Positions 27,484 through 34,125 of a stretch of 51,279 nt of DNA are shown piece by piece; the first letter of the stretch is position 1, and every line of letters begins with the position of its first letter. A program made the position numbers and the translations under genes. The stretch spans positions 3,136-54,414 of IMG/VR virus record IMGVR_UViG_3300030098_004365; one strand, given 5' to 3'. Source of the DNA: a virus. A model generated the notes under the pieces. That model saw only the letters and a list, made by a program, of their open reading frames with translations, made no database searches and was not told the origin of the DNA.

Positions 27484-27862
27484 TGTCCCTCACTTTGTCC
27501 TCGAGCTTTTCTGTATCTTGAATTAATTTTTCAATATCTTGCTGTGCTCTTTTTATATTTACGGTATTACTCATCATACCCTCCATTTCTTCTTGCATAG
27601 CCTCAATTTGAGATGCCATGAACTCGATTAACATATCCTGCTGACTATCCGCGGGCAAATTACCCATTTCACCACGAGGCCATTTAATTCTAAATTCCGT
27701 GTTTTTTTCAACATCAGCCAACATTAATTTACCTTGAGTCTCAATGTTATTTAATCGCTCTACGATCCCAAAATAGCTATACACGCCGATTCCGACGGCC
27801 GCGACAATACTAAGTAAGTTGCGCATAGGCATGCTGATGCTTGTTTGGTCTGAAATTTTCAT
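27470..27862 (-). CDS. Membrane protein with coiled coil, 130 aa
   Basis: Residues 13-32 (MRNLLSIVAAVGIGVYSYFG) form one span, followed by FRIKWPRGEMGNLPADSQQD, a conserved patch I know from marine phage proteins of unknown function, then a long coiled coil to the end (QIEAMQEEMEGMM, IEKLIQDTEKLEDKV). A good AGGAGAG ribosome site precedes it. The N-in anchor with an extended helix would reach into the periplasm or cytoplasm; topology is not certain. Confidence 0.7.
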   Translation of the reverse strand: MKISDQTSISMPMRNLLSIVAAVGIGVYSYFGIVERLNNIETQGKLMLADVEKNTEFRIKWPRGEMGNLPADSQQDMLIEFMASQIEAMQEEMEGMMSNTVNIKRAQQDIEKLIQDTEKLEDKVRDNGSH

Positions 27863-28038
27863 GATTTTGTTCTCTCCTCTTTTTGTTTTAAAGATTCTTT
27901 CATAGAAATATCTAAAATTTCTTTTTCTTTTTTCATGTGATTATGAAAATCATTATCATCTGTTACGACAGAATTATTTTTTTTCATCATCATTCTATTG
28001 CGCCTAGTTAAAAAAAATTTGTATTGTTTATTAGCCAT
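27859..28038 (-). CDS. Small charged protein, 59 aa
   Basis: A 59-residue frame exactly filling the gap between two anchored coiled-coil genes: its ATG overlaps the upstream stop (TAATG) and its stop overlaps the downstream start (ATGA). Sequence begins MANKQYKFFLTRRNRMMMKK and ends in a Lys/Glu helix. No membrane span. The double overlap is the main evidence that it is real. Function unknown. Confidence 0.6.
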   Translation of the reverse strand: MANKQYKFFLTRRNRMMMKKNNSVVTDDNDFHNHMKKEKEILDISMKESLKQKEERTKS

Positions 28039-28562
28039 TAGTTAGCTAGTGGATTATTAGACTTCTTTTTAATTTCCTTTATTTGAATGTCTTGTAATTC
28101 GTTTTCTTTCGATACAATCGCGGCTTGTTTAGCAAGTTCTTCAATATTTTCTTCTAATTCCCAACCGTATTCTTCTAACATTTTAAGTTTTTCAAGAATA
28201 GGTGCTAAATCAACACGTGGTGGTATCATAGCAATAAGTTCTCTAACTTTACCTATCTCTTTAAACACTTTTGTTAGATCTACTTGTACTGGCATTTCTG
28301 TTCTAACTGCTTCAAATTCTTTTAATACCCATGTCATGTCTTGTGTTTCAGGAATACTATCCTCTACTGCAGCAATACGATCTATAAGTTCTATTTTATT
28401 TTGATTTATTTTTTTATTAATTGCACCTACATCAACAGCTGGTGTTGCTTCTAATGCATCAAGGCGTGTATTAAACTGGCCCCAGGTGTAAAAACCTCCG
28501 CCTATGGCCCCTATAACGCCTACTAATGCAGCGTATGTGGATAACTTTTCTATTATTTTCAT
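28038..28562 (-). CDS. Membrane-anchored coiled-coil protein, 174 aa
   Basis: Residues 8-28 (TYAALVGVIGAIGGGFYTWG) form a single span; the remainder is an almost continuous helix with heptads (ALEATPAVDVGAINKKINQN, LAPILEKLKMLEEYGWEL, ELQDIQIKEIKKK). An AGGAGA ribosome site lies 7 bases before the start. It follows the acidic secreted protein in the same operon. Similar N-anchor plus coil proteins occur in other marine phages. Role unknown, probably at the inner membrane. Confidence 0.7.
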   Translation of the reverse strand: MKIIEKLSTYAALVGVIGAIGGGFYTWGQFNTRLDALEATPAVDVGAINKKINQNKIELIDRIAAVEDSIPETQDMTWVLKEFEAVRTEMPVQVDLTKVFKEIGKVRELIAMIPPRVDLAPILEKLKMLEEYGWELEENIEELAKQAAIVSKENELQDIQIKEIKKKSNNPLAN

Positions 28563-28563
28563 T

Positions 28564-30315
28564 CTATTCTCCTCTCAAGAGCTTTAATTCTATCATAATA
28601 CCAGCTTTTTGTATAGCCAATTCTTCTAGTTCACGTCTGTAGATTTCCACTGGATCCCCTTGAATATACATCACTAATGTTACATCATTATATATCTCTT
28701 TACTGTATTCGATCATACTTAATTGATCAAAAAAGTCATTATTTACGTCATATTGGAGGCCCTTATCCTGATAAAAATCCTTATTTGAATAAGTATCTAG
28801 GTTAACGACCTCCTTAAATATATCACGTGGATCTACGGATACTTTAATTTCCCCTACATCCACATTTTTAATCTTAATTTCCTTGCTGACTTCTATGTTT
28901 TTGGTTGTAATTCCTCCTTTGTCAGCAACATCTGTTTCTTCCAATGATTCTTCCTCATTCGAAGCAGTCTCTGATACGCTTTCTTCCGATCCCGACTCTT
29001 TTTCCAGTGCTTCTTCATTACCTTCAGAAGATTTTTCATCCTCTTTGGGCTCTTCTGTGCTGTCATCATTTTCAGCTACCTCCATTTCTTCATCCTCTCC
29101 CTCCATTTCTACTACATCTTCTTCTGTTTCTGGCTCCATGTCAATAGTTTCTTCCTCAGCTACCTCCATTTCTTCAAATTCTTCTTCCATTTCCATTTCA
29201 GTAAATTCCTCTTCCATTTCCATTTCTTCAGACATTTCCTCAAATTCTTCTACCATTTCCATTTCTTCAAATTCTTCTGATAATTCCATTTCCTCAAATT
29301 CTTCAGGCATTTCCATAAATGCACCTTCATCAAATTCTTCTTCAAAATACATTTCAGTAAATTCTTCTTCTGGGATCATAGTCATGTCAAATTCTTCAAA
29401 TTCTTCAGGCATTTCCATTTCTACAAATTCTTCTTCCATTTCAAAATACATATCTTCATTAAATTCCATTTCATAATCTATTTCCCAATCACCAATTATA
29501 TAGTCATCCCCTATATTAAAATCTTCTTCAAAATAAAAATCTTCTTCCCATGTAAAATAGTCTTCTTCCCATGTAAAATCTTCTTCCCAAGTAAAATCTT
29601 CTTCAAAATCGGGAATATCACTTTCAATATCTTCTGTTATATCATCTAATTCTTCTTGTGTATCTTCATCAATAGGAGGTAGATTTGTATATGTCACATT
29701 TAATGTAACATTATCTACATCTGGACCACGATGATAACCATCATAGGTTGTGCCTGCAGTTTCGTTATGCACTTCTGCTCTAATTGTAATATCTGTTTGT
29801 GTATTTGAACCTTGAATATAAACGTTTGTATAGTTTGTAAACGTACCACCATTTATTGACCTACTAGGGTCATGGTCATTTATCTCTCTGATTTGTGTAG
29901 TTACTGAACCATCAGCGCCTGTAATAGTTTGTTTAAGGGTAAGTGTGTTTTCAATACTGTTCCAAAACCATACGTCTGCTGCCATGGTTGAAGTAAAGCC
30001 TTGATTCATTTGATATTGTGTTAGATGGTCATCATCAACTAAATCTACATCCTGGTATACATTATCTTCTTCATGCCCTTCAAATGCTAATACACCACCA
30101 GATGTATCCATTCCTGATTGATATGGAAAGTTACCAAAATTACCGTGAGTGTGAACACCATGGTCGCCGTCTGTCGACCAACCAGTTGTGGTTGTGGTGT
30201 TACCAGTTCCAAATGTTGAGTTTGTTAAAAGATTTCCTGTTGTTACTGTTTCACTAATCGCGTTCGACGATAACAGGCACAGGGTCAACAACAGGCTCGA
30301 TAGTGTTAACTTCAT
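28564..30315 (-). CDS. Secreted protein with long acidic repeat region, 583 aa
   Basis: Residues 1-19 are a classic signal peptide (LSSLLLTLCLLSSNA, cleavage before ISE). Residues 22-210 form a beta-rich domain beginning NLLTNSTFGTGNTTTTTGW, resembling jelly-roll carbohydrate-binding modules. Residues about 215-460 are dominated by Glu with Phe, Met and Trp at regular intervals: first FTWEED units, then EEFEEME-type units. The last 110 residues return to a normal mixed composition (IKIKNVDVGEIKVSVDPRDI). It overlaps the upstream gene by 62 bases, and the signal peptide supports this start. I do not know a named family; a periplasmic or surface role is inferred. Confidence 0.75.
   Translation of the reverse strand: MKLTLSSLLLTLCLLSSNAISETVTTGNLLTNSTFGTGNTTTTTGWSTDGDHGVHTHGNFGNFPYQSGMDTSGGVLAFEGHEEDNVYQDVDLVDDDHLTQYQMNQGFTSTMAADVWFWNSIENTLTLKQTITGADGSVTTQIREINDHDPSRSINGGTFTNYTNVYIQGSNTQTDITIRAEVHNETAGTTYDGYHRGPDVDNVTLNVTYTNLPPIDEDTQEELDDITEDIESDIPDFEEDFTWEEDFTWEEDYFTWEEDFYFEEDFNIGDDYIIGDWEIDYEMEFNEDMYFEMEEEFVEMEMPEEFEEFDMTMIPEEEFTEMYFEEEFDEGAFMEMPEEFEEMELSEEFEEMEMVEEFEEMSEEMEMEEEFTEMEMEEEFEEMEVAEEETIDMEPETEEDVVEMEGEDEEMEVAENDDSTEEPKEDEKSSEGNEEALEKESGSEESVSETASNEEESLEETDVADKGGITTKNIEVSKEIKIKNVDVGEIKVSVDPRDIFKEVVNLDTYSNKDFYQDKGLQYDVNNDFFDQLSMIEYSKEIYNDVTLVMYIQGDPVEIYRRELEELAIQKAGIMIELKLLRGE
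29157..29610 (-). repeat. Coding minisatellite of acidic repeats
   Basis: Within the secreted acidic gene, short units recur in tandem. At 29539-29610 three to four copies of a unit containing TCTTCTTCCCATGTAAAA (plus strand) encode FTWEED. At 29157-29420 many variants of ATTTCTTCAAATTCTTC encode EEFEEME. Unit length and reading frame are kept while third bases vary, so the array is under protein-level constraint and not a recent slippage product. Confidence 0.75.
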
Positions 30316-31024
30316 TTTCTTCCTTTAATGTAAGTAGTTCTTGTTCAATTCTCTCAGCCTCTATTCTTGCTGCTTCTGCTTCTTCAGCAGCTATTCTCTC
30401 AGCCTCTATTCTTGCTTCTTCAGCTAATCTTTCATCAACTGCATCAATTACTTTTTGTTTTTCTAAATGTTCTTTATAATCAGGTCTAAGTTCTACGTAT
30501 TTTTTCCACATTTCCGCCGCCTCTGAACCTATTTTGCCCTGGTATGGGCATGGAGTTCCTGCAGCTTCCATTGCTTGAAATACACGTTTATCCTGGCATA
30601 ATACTGCCACACTTGCAACTTTCATGCCAAAATCTTGTAAAACTTTTGCTAATTTAATACGCTCGCAGTTCTCATCGACTACGTGCTTGCCCCCAGATAA
30701 GCCAAAAACACCAGTAGAAACAGAACCACTAACGCCCATAGAGCAAACGTCTTGAGACATGCTCGAGTATGATGGCGAGTTAGCAGATGGTGGGGGTACA
30801 TCTGCCCCATGGGAAGTTGTTGTATTTGTTGTCGTTGATGTTGTTGTGTTCGTCTGTCCGTCGTTGTTATTCGTGGTAGTACTCTCATACCCACCCGTAA
30901 TATTCGTATTCGAACCCGATGTATTAGTTTGTGTATTTGTATCATCTGCAAGTATAGGTTTAGCCCACATTGAGACTAAAATCAAAGTTATTAGTAGTAT
31001 TAAATTTCTTTTCCAAAAATTCAT
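30254..31024 (-). CDS. Secreted Thr/Asn-rich protein with Cys core, 256 aa
   Basis: A signal peptide (LILLITLILVSMWAKPILA, cleavage before DD) is followed by a Thr/Asn/Ser low-complexity stretch to about residue 90. A conserved-looking core contains SQDVCSMGVSGSVSTGVFGL, DENCERIKLAKVLQDFGMKV, VLCQDKR and GTPCPYQGKIG, with four cysteines probably forming disulfides in the periplasm. The C-terminus is an Ala/Glu/Arg helix (ARIEAERIAAEEAEAARIEA). I recognise the core as a marine phage hypothetical, function unknown. A GGAGGG ribosome site supports the start. Confidence 0.75.
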   Translation of the reverse strand: MNFWKRNLILLITLILVSMWAKPILADDTNTQTNTSGSNTNITGGYESTTTNNNDGQTNTTTSTTTNTTTSHGADVPPPSANSPSYSSMSQDVCSMGVSGSVSTGVFGLSGGKHVVDENCERIKLAKVLQDFGMKVASVAVLCQDKRVFQAMEAAGTPCPYQGKIGSEAAEMWKKYVELRPDYKEHLEKQKVIDAVDERLAEEARIEAERIAAEEAEAARIEAERIEQELLTLKEENEVNTIEPVVDPVPVIVERD

Positions 31025-31036
31025 TCGCCCTCCAGG

Positions 31037-31279
31037 CTATGCGCCAAATTTTGTTCCTCTATAATTCATACCTTGTATAGGAAATGCATCGAAAGGTAAA
31101 CAAAATGTTTCCATCAATACTCTATCTTTGTATTCTTGAGGTTTAGCCTCATATGAGTTTTTAAATACTACTTGCGCATCCATACATTCTTCCTCAGTTG
31201 GATATAGTACTCCATTATATTTTACTGAAGGCATATTTGGTGCTGAGAATAATATCAGCATAAACCATATTTTAATCAC
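31037..31279 (-). CDS. Small secreted protein, 80 aa, first gene of leftward cassette
   Basis: GTG start with AGGGGA 5 bases upstream. The hydrophobic N-terminus (MIKIWFMLILFSAPNM) is a probable signal or anchor. The soluble part (VLYPTEEECMDAQVVF, LMETFCLPFDAFP) has two cysteines that could pair outside the cytoplasm. It is a type of short protein often found with the preceding Cys-core gene in marine phages. Function unknown. Confidence 0.65.
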   Translation of the reverse strand: MIKIWFMLILFSAPNMPSVKYNGVLYPTEEECMDAQVVFKNSYEAKPQEYKDRVLMETFCLPFDAFPIQGMNYRGTKFGA

Positions 31280-31285
31280 GATGTC

Positions 31286-31308
31286 CCCTGAAATATTTTT
31301 TTTCAGGG
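31286..31308 (-). promoter_or_regulatory. Hairpin touching the ribosome site of the leftward cassette
   Basis: CCCTGAAA (31286-31293) and TTTCAGGG (31301-31308) are perfect 8-base arms around a 7-base loop. On the minus-strand transcript the second arm contains part of the AGGGGA ribosome site of the GTG start at 31279, so folding would limit translation of the first cassette gene. No T-run follows in either direction, so it is not a standard terminator. Confidence 0.5.
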
Positions 31309-31370
31309 TGGTATTGTAACCATTTTTTAAACTTATACCAGATATTTCTTATTCTTGTTGCCATAATGTT

Positions 31371-31417
31371 CTCTTAATGGGACCCTCACTGCTCGAATGA
31401 GCAGCTTAAGAGAGTCC
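31371..31417. other. Nested hairpins with two alternative outer stems
   Basis: Core hairpin CTGCTC-GAAT-GAGCAG (31389-31404). Outer option A: CTCTTAA (31371-31377) with TTAAGAG (31406-31412). Outer option B: GGAC+CTC (31380-31387) with GAG+GTCC (31410-31417). A and B compete for 31410-31412. It would lie in the untranslated leader if the leftward promoter at 31445-31473 is used. This is a possible switch-like leader RNA; no ligand family recognised. Confidence 0.45.
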
Positions 31418-31444
31418 ACTGGGTGAAATGAAGTTGAGGATTTA

Positions 31445-31473
31445 TATATATATTCTATGGATAAATTAAGCAA
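31445..31473 (-). promoter_or_regulatory. Candidate promoter of the leftward cassette
   Basis: On the minus strand TTGCTT (complement of 31468-31473), 17 bases, then TATATA (31445-31450). Transcription would begin near 31438 and give a leader of about 160 bases before the first GTG. The same -35 hexamer, TTGCTT, is used at the 17.98 kb promoter. The AT-rich TATATA run makes the -10 assignment tentative. Confidence 0.45.
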
Positions 31474-31533
31474 TGAAAAAGTAATTTTTTTCTTGACATC
31501 AATTTTTGGCGGTATTCTGCGATAAACTTTTAC

Positions 31534-31562
31534 TTGATTTATCCCATTAATTACTGTATAAT
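31534..31562 (+). promoter_or_regulatory. Strong sigma70-type promoter of the rightward operon
   Basis: TTGATT (31534-31539), 17 bases, TATAAT (31557-31562). The hexamers and spacing are identical to the leftward promoter near 18.0 kb. It would start near 31569, upstream of a 52-residue frame and the chain of tiny genes that follows. Confidence 0.7.
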
Positions 31563-31582
31563 ATGGGCATACAAAAGAAGAG

Positions 31583-31604
31583 TATGTCAATTGCAAGTGA
31601 CATA
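31583..31604 (+). promoter_or_regulatory. Operator-like inverted repeat over a start codon
   Basis: TATGTCA (31583-31589) and TGACATA (31598-31604), perfect 7-base arms 8 bases apart, begin about 14 bases after the expected transcription start of the 31.5 kb promoter and include the ATG at 31584. It could be a repressor site or an RNA hairpin hiding the start codon. Confidence 0.5.
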
Positions 31605-31742
31605 TCCTCCTGGCTGAACAACAATCGCAAAGTTGTAAGGCATAGGGCACCAGTAACAATGTCCAAATGGATTAGGGACTGGAGCTTTAGTTCCGAAGTA
31701 CTCGTTAAGTTGTACAGGCTTGATTTGTCGGGAAAAGGTTGA
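31584..31742 (+). CDS. Possible small leader-gene product, 52 aa
   Basis: First frame after the promoter, with AAGAAGAG upstream of ATG 31584. The product begins MSIASDISSWLNNNRKVVRH and is basic, with amphipathic helices (TMSKWIRDWSFSSEVLVKLY). Base composition here is noticeably less AT-rich than the flanks. It could be a small DNA-binding protein, a leader peptide, or the front half of a frame-shifted longer protein, because the +1 frame stays open from 31720 into the next gene. Not recognised. Confidence 0.4.
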   Translation: MSIASDISSWLNNNRKVVRHRAPVTMSKWIRDWSFSSEVLVKLYRLDLSGKG

Positions 31743-31759
31743 GGGTGACCACAAGATAA

Positions 31760-31791
31760 TCCCTCGGAGGCTTTTGTACAGAACTGAGGGA
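31760..31791 (+). promoter_or_regulatory. Hairpin sequestering the ribosome site of 31795
   Basis: TCCCTC (31760-31765) can pair with GAGGGA (31786-31791), which is the ribosome-binding sequence directly before ATG 31795. The loop is 20 bases. Opening by ribosomes finishing the upstream 52-residue frame (stop at 31742) or by a protein could control the next gene. Confidence 0.4.
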
Positions 31792-31794
31792 GAA

Positions 31795-32049
31795 ATGAAT
31801 TTATTAAATATGTTAAGTGCTAAGAAATTTGCTGATTGGATAAACAAAGCTAAAAAAGGGGATAAAATAATTTATTACCGTGGCTTTTTGTTTGCACCAA
31901 ACATGCAAAAATATTCACCAACACAAGATCTTAGAAGAGTTAATAATATGCGCAAATCTATTTATGAAGCGTATGAGCACAATTTAGTCACACTTGTTCA
32001 GAAAAAACATGATGACTTTGATTATGAATACATTGCGGTGCGCTCATGA
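31795..32049 (+). CDS. Hypothetical protein, 84 aa
   Basis: ATG 31795 preferred because GAGGGAG lies 5 bases upstream; an in-frame TTG at 31720 exists. The sequence MNLLNMLSAKKFADWINKAK then KGDKIIYYRGFLFAPNMQ and LRRVNNMRKSIYEAYEHNLV looks like a small alpha/beta domain with a basic helix, similar in style to small host-takeover proteins. No family recognised. The stop overlaps the next tiny gene by ATGA. Confidence 0.6.
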   Translation: MNLLNMLSAKKFADWINKAKKGDKIIYYRGFLFAPNMQKYSPTQDLRRVNNMRKSIYEAYEHNLVTLVQKKHDDFDYEYIAVRS

Positions 32050-32147
32050 TTTACGGTTTATTTTGGTTTTTAATGATTCCTATTAAATTATATATTGCTT
32101 ATGTAATTTTAGTATGGATTTATAAAGTGTTTTTAGGAATAATATGA
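32046..32147 (+). CDS. Tiny membrane peptide, 33 aa
   Basis: ATGA overlap at the start and at the end. Nearly the whole peptide is hydrophobic (FWFLMIPIKLYIAYVILVWI), one membrane span with a single Lys inside. It is too short to classify; it may modify the host membrane or block superinfection. Evidence is the overlapping arrangement and strong hydrophobic bias. Confidence 0.5.
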   Translation: MIYGLFWFLMIPIKLYIAYVILVWIYKVFLGII

Positions 32148-32266
32148 AATATCCAAAAGGTATTGATAAAAAGAAATGGGACCTAATGGTTTATTACACT
32201 AGATCCTTTGTGTATTTAGTAGGATCACTGGCTCTTGGATATGTAGTGATAAAGTATTTAATATGA
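32144..32266 (+). CDS. Tiny membrane protein, 40 aa
   Basis: Begins MKYPKGIDKKKWDLMVYYTR, a basic head, then one membrane span (SFVYLVGSLALGYVVIKYLI). The positive-inside rule puts the basic head in the cytoplasm. Coupled to both neighbours by ATGA overlaps. Unknown function. Confidence 0.55.
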   Translation: MKYPKGIDKKKWDLMVYYTRSFVYLVGSLALGYVVIKYLI

Positions 32267-32349
32267 GTGATTTTGATAATTATATAATGGATTATTACGA
32301 AGAGATATGGGAAAACCAAAAGGAGGAGGATCATGAACCAGAAGAATAA
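32263..32349 (+). CDS. Tiny acidic peptide, 28 aa
   Basis: Sequence MSDFDNYIMDYYEEIWENQK followed by EEDHEPEE, strongly acidic. ATGA overlap with the previous membrane protein and a 17-base overlap with the next gene, whose AAGGAGGAGG ribosome site lies within it. It may be real or may serve mainly to carry ribosomes to the next start. Confidence 0.4.
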   Translation: MSDFDNYIMDYYEEIWENQKEEDHEPEE

Positions 32350-32800
32350 AGGTCCTAATACACCAGAAGAAAAAGCACATGCAGCGGCACGTGATAAAAT
32401 AATGAAAGAAGAACCACGTAAGTGGGATCACATTCAAAAAGAAAGACAGAAAATACGTGAGAAGAAAGCGTCCCAGGCGTTGGCAGATGCAGAAGCAATA
32501 AAAGAATTAGGAACACCAACAATTGCTTTTGAACAGCCGCCAGAGGGCACAGAAATTGGTGGCATGAAATCATTTCATGTTGAGAAAGGTGAAGAAAAGA
32601 ATACATATGAGATAACAACAAAGCGTGAGATAACATTTCAGTATCTAATTCGTGCCAAAAATGAAGAAGATGCAATGATCCGTACGCTTGGGTTTGTTAG
32701 CAAGGATGGTAGTGGGCAACGTGAAGATGTTAAACGACCAATGTATTCAAGTAAACCATTTATACGTGAGTGGATTGATAAGATTAGGAAAGTTGGATGA
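32333..32800 (+). CDS. Hypothetical protein, 155 aa
   Basis: Strong AAGGAGGAGG before the ATG. The N-terminal 60 residues are a charged helix (ARDKIMKEEPRKWDHIQKER); the C-terminal part is a small alpha/beta domain (YEITTKREITFQYLIRAKNE, MIRTLGFVSKDGSG). Ends ATGA into the zinc-ribbon gene. No family recognised. Confidence 0.6.
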   Translation: MNQKNKGPNTPEEKAHAAARDKIMKEEPRKWDHIQKERQKIREKKASQALADAEAIKELGTPTIAFEQPPEGTEIGGMKSFHVEKGEEKNTYEITTKREITFQYLIRAKNEEDAMIRTLGFVSKDGSGQREDVKRPMYSSKPFIREWIDKIRKVG

Positions 32801-32943
32801 ATTGTTGGCATTGTGGAACAGAATTAATATGGGGGGCAGATCACGACATAGAAGACGACGAAACTTATATCATGGTTACTAACTTATCATGTCCTAAATG
32901 TAAATGTCATGTAGATGTTTATAAACCAAAGGAAGAAGAATGA
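32797..32943 (+). CDS. Zinc-ribbon small protein, 48 aa
   Basis: MNCWHCGTELIWGADHD gives the first CxxC and LSCPKCKCHVDVY the second; together a four-cysteine zinc ribbon. I know closely similar 45-55 residue proteins from cyanophages and pelagiphages. Zinc ribbons bind nucleic acids or proteins; the target is unknown. Overlaps at both ends (ATGA) confirm it as part of the small-gene chain. Confidence 0.8.
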   Translation: MNCWHCGTELIWGADHDIEDDETYIMVTNLSCPKCKCHVDVYKPKEEE

Positions 32944-33068
32944 ACAAGACCTGCGAGTTAAAAAAGTTAATTAAAGATATTGTTAAAGAAGTATTAAAAG
33001 AGATTAAAGAAGAAGAAGATAAAAAATTAAGAGAGGAAATAGAAAAAAGTTATGGCGGAACAGACTGA
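32940..33068 (+). CDS. Small charged helix protein, 42 aa
   Basis: Begins MNKTCELKKLIKDIVKEVLK and continues as a Glu/Lys helix, then a short GGTD tail. It overlaps the zinc-ribbon stop (ATGA) and the next gene by 17 bases. A single amphipathic helix; likely a coiled-coil peptide. Unknown function. Confidence 0.5.
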   Translation: MNKTCELKKLIKDIVKEVLKEIKEEEDKKLREEIEKSYGGTD

Positions 33069-33699
33069 ATTAAAATACGATATATATCAACCATTTGGGC
33101 CTAGTATATTAAAGACTACATTGCCCCAAGGCTATGTTAATTTATTGAATGCTGAATCTGATCGTATATTATATGATGATAAGTTGAGTAAGGAACATGA
33201 CTGGTCACATAATTTAGCTGGTAATGTTAAGAAAGAAATTGCAATTGATCAAAATACCATACCAGGATTTCCAGAGTTTCTTATTACAATGTCGAAAGTT
33301 TATTATAAACACACAATTAATAAAGAACCTACTGATGGCAGTAAAGTTGCATTTCGTACGTGGGTTGTATCACAAGTTGCGGGTGACTTTAATCCTGTGC
33401 ATATTCATGATGCTAATTTATCTGGTGTTGCATTCTTAAAGATCCCGCCAGGATTTGATGAAGAGTACGCGAAAGAGGATCATCACCCAACAGCTGGGTG
33501 CTTAGAGTTTCTTGGATCCATGCCTAATCATTTTGCGCGTCATAGTTATATAGTTAAACCAGAAGTTGGAGATTTTTATTTGTTTCCTTCATGGCTTACA
33601 CATCAAGTGTATCCGTTTAGATGTGAAGGTGAGCGTCGTTCACTTGCATTTAATGTACATTTTACGATGGATAATCCTGTGAAAGGTGTTAACGTTTAA
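33052..33699 (+). CDS. 2OG-Fe(II) oxygenase family protein
   Basis: 215 residues. The iron site reads NPVH117IHDANLSGVAFLKIP (His plus D120) with H184 in SWLTHQVYPF, and the 2-oxoglutarate-binding Arg in GERRSLAFN (R195 or R196). This is the pattern of the phage-common 2OG oxygenase group whose core begins with a HxH/HxD before LSGV. Such enzymes hydroxylate or demethylate proteins, nucleic acids or small molecules; the substrate here is unknown. The start overlaps the previous tiny gene and the stop overlaps the next (TAATG). Confidence 0.85.
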   Translation: MAEQTELKYDIYQPFGPSILKTTLPQGYVNLLNAESDRILYDDKLSKEHDWSHNLAGNVKKEIAIDQNTIPGFPEFLITMSKVYYKHTINKEPTDGSKVAFRTWVVSQVAGDFNPVHIHDANLSGVAFLKIPPGFDEEYAKEDHHPTAGCLEFLGSMPNHFARHSYIVKPEVGDFYLFPSWLTHQVYPFRCEGERRSLAFNVHFTMDNPVKGVNV

Positions 33700-33890
33700 T
33701 GGTTGATACGACGAAGTATAAAAGTATTGCGATAAAGATTCCCTATTATGACGCATTGGTTGAATTAGGGAGGAGCATGCATCGTGGACCAGGTCAACAA
33801 ATGATGCATTTAATTGAACAAGAATCTGACCGGAAAGGAATTAGAATAAAGAATGAAAGAACTAGTAAGCGCAGCAAAAGAAATAAATAA
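33699..33890 (+). CDS. Putative ribbon-helix-helix-type small protein, 63 aa
   Basis: KSIAIKIPYYDALVELGRSM is a strand followed by helix A; QMMHLIEQESDRKG is helix B, the spacing of Arc/CopG-type ribbon-helix-helix proteins. The tail is very basic (KNERTSKRSKRNK). Likely DNA-binding, perhaps a regulator of phage genes. The assignment is by pattern only. Confidence 0.5.
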   Translation: MVDTTKYKSIAIKIPYYDALVELGRSMHRGPGQQMMHLIEQESDRKGIRIKNERTSKRSKRNK

Positions 33891-34125
33891 AATATTACAG
33901 GAGTGTGAGGATGAAGGTTTGGGATATGATGCTACACTTGCCAAAATTAGTGCGGTTAAAGTGCACGGTGTTATATTTCCTACACTTATGCTCATGGAGA
34001 TCATTGATGAATTTGTTAAAGGGTATGCTGAAAGACAAAAGAAAATTGTTAATGATGATTCAAATGAAATACAAGAGAAGTATGAAGAATACTCTAAGAA
34101 GTGGAACATGAAGGATCTTAATTAA
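33853..34125 (+). CDS. Hypothetical helical protein, 90 aa
   Basis: ATG 33853 overlaps the previous gene by 38 bases. Helices: LVSAAKEINKILQECEDEGL, LMEIIDEFVKGYAERQKKIV and a Glu/Lys C-terminus. The middle KISAVKVHGVIFPTLML is hydrophobic but short. No family recognised. Ends TAATG into the metallopeptidase gene. Confidence 0.55.
   Translation: MKELVSAAKEINKILQECEDEGLGYDATLAKISAVKVHGVIFPTLMLMEIIDEFVKGYAERQKKIVNDDSNEIQEKYEEYSKKWNMKDLN

Larger units (their letters stand above)
31280..31583. other. Gene-free divergent control region
   Basis: No credible gene lies in these 304 bases. They hold the ribosome-site hairpin (31286-31308), the nested hairpin element (31371-31417), the leftward promoter (31445-31473) and the rightward promoter (31534-31562). 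Together they control the envelope cassette to the left and the small-gene operon to the right. Confidence 0.65.

Noticed and set aside
28883-29476. Long serine-rich open frame on the plus strand
   Set aside because: It is the mirror of the acidic repeat tract: Glu codons read backwards give Ser/Phe/Leu codons. The minus-strand gene has signal peptide, ribosome site and operon context.
31493-31498. TTGACA as a promoter -35
   Set aside because: No acceptable -10 at 15-19 bases; the TTGATT/TATAAT pair 40 bases further is much better.
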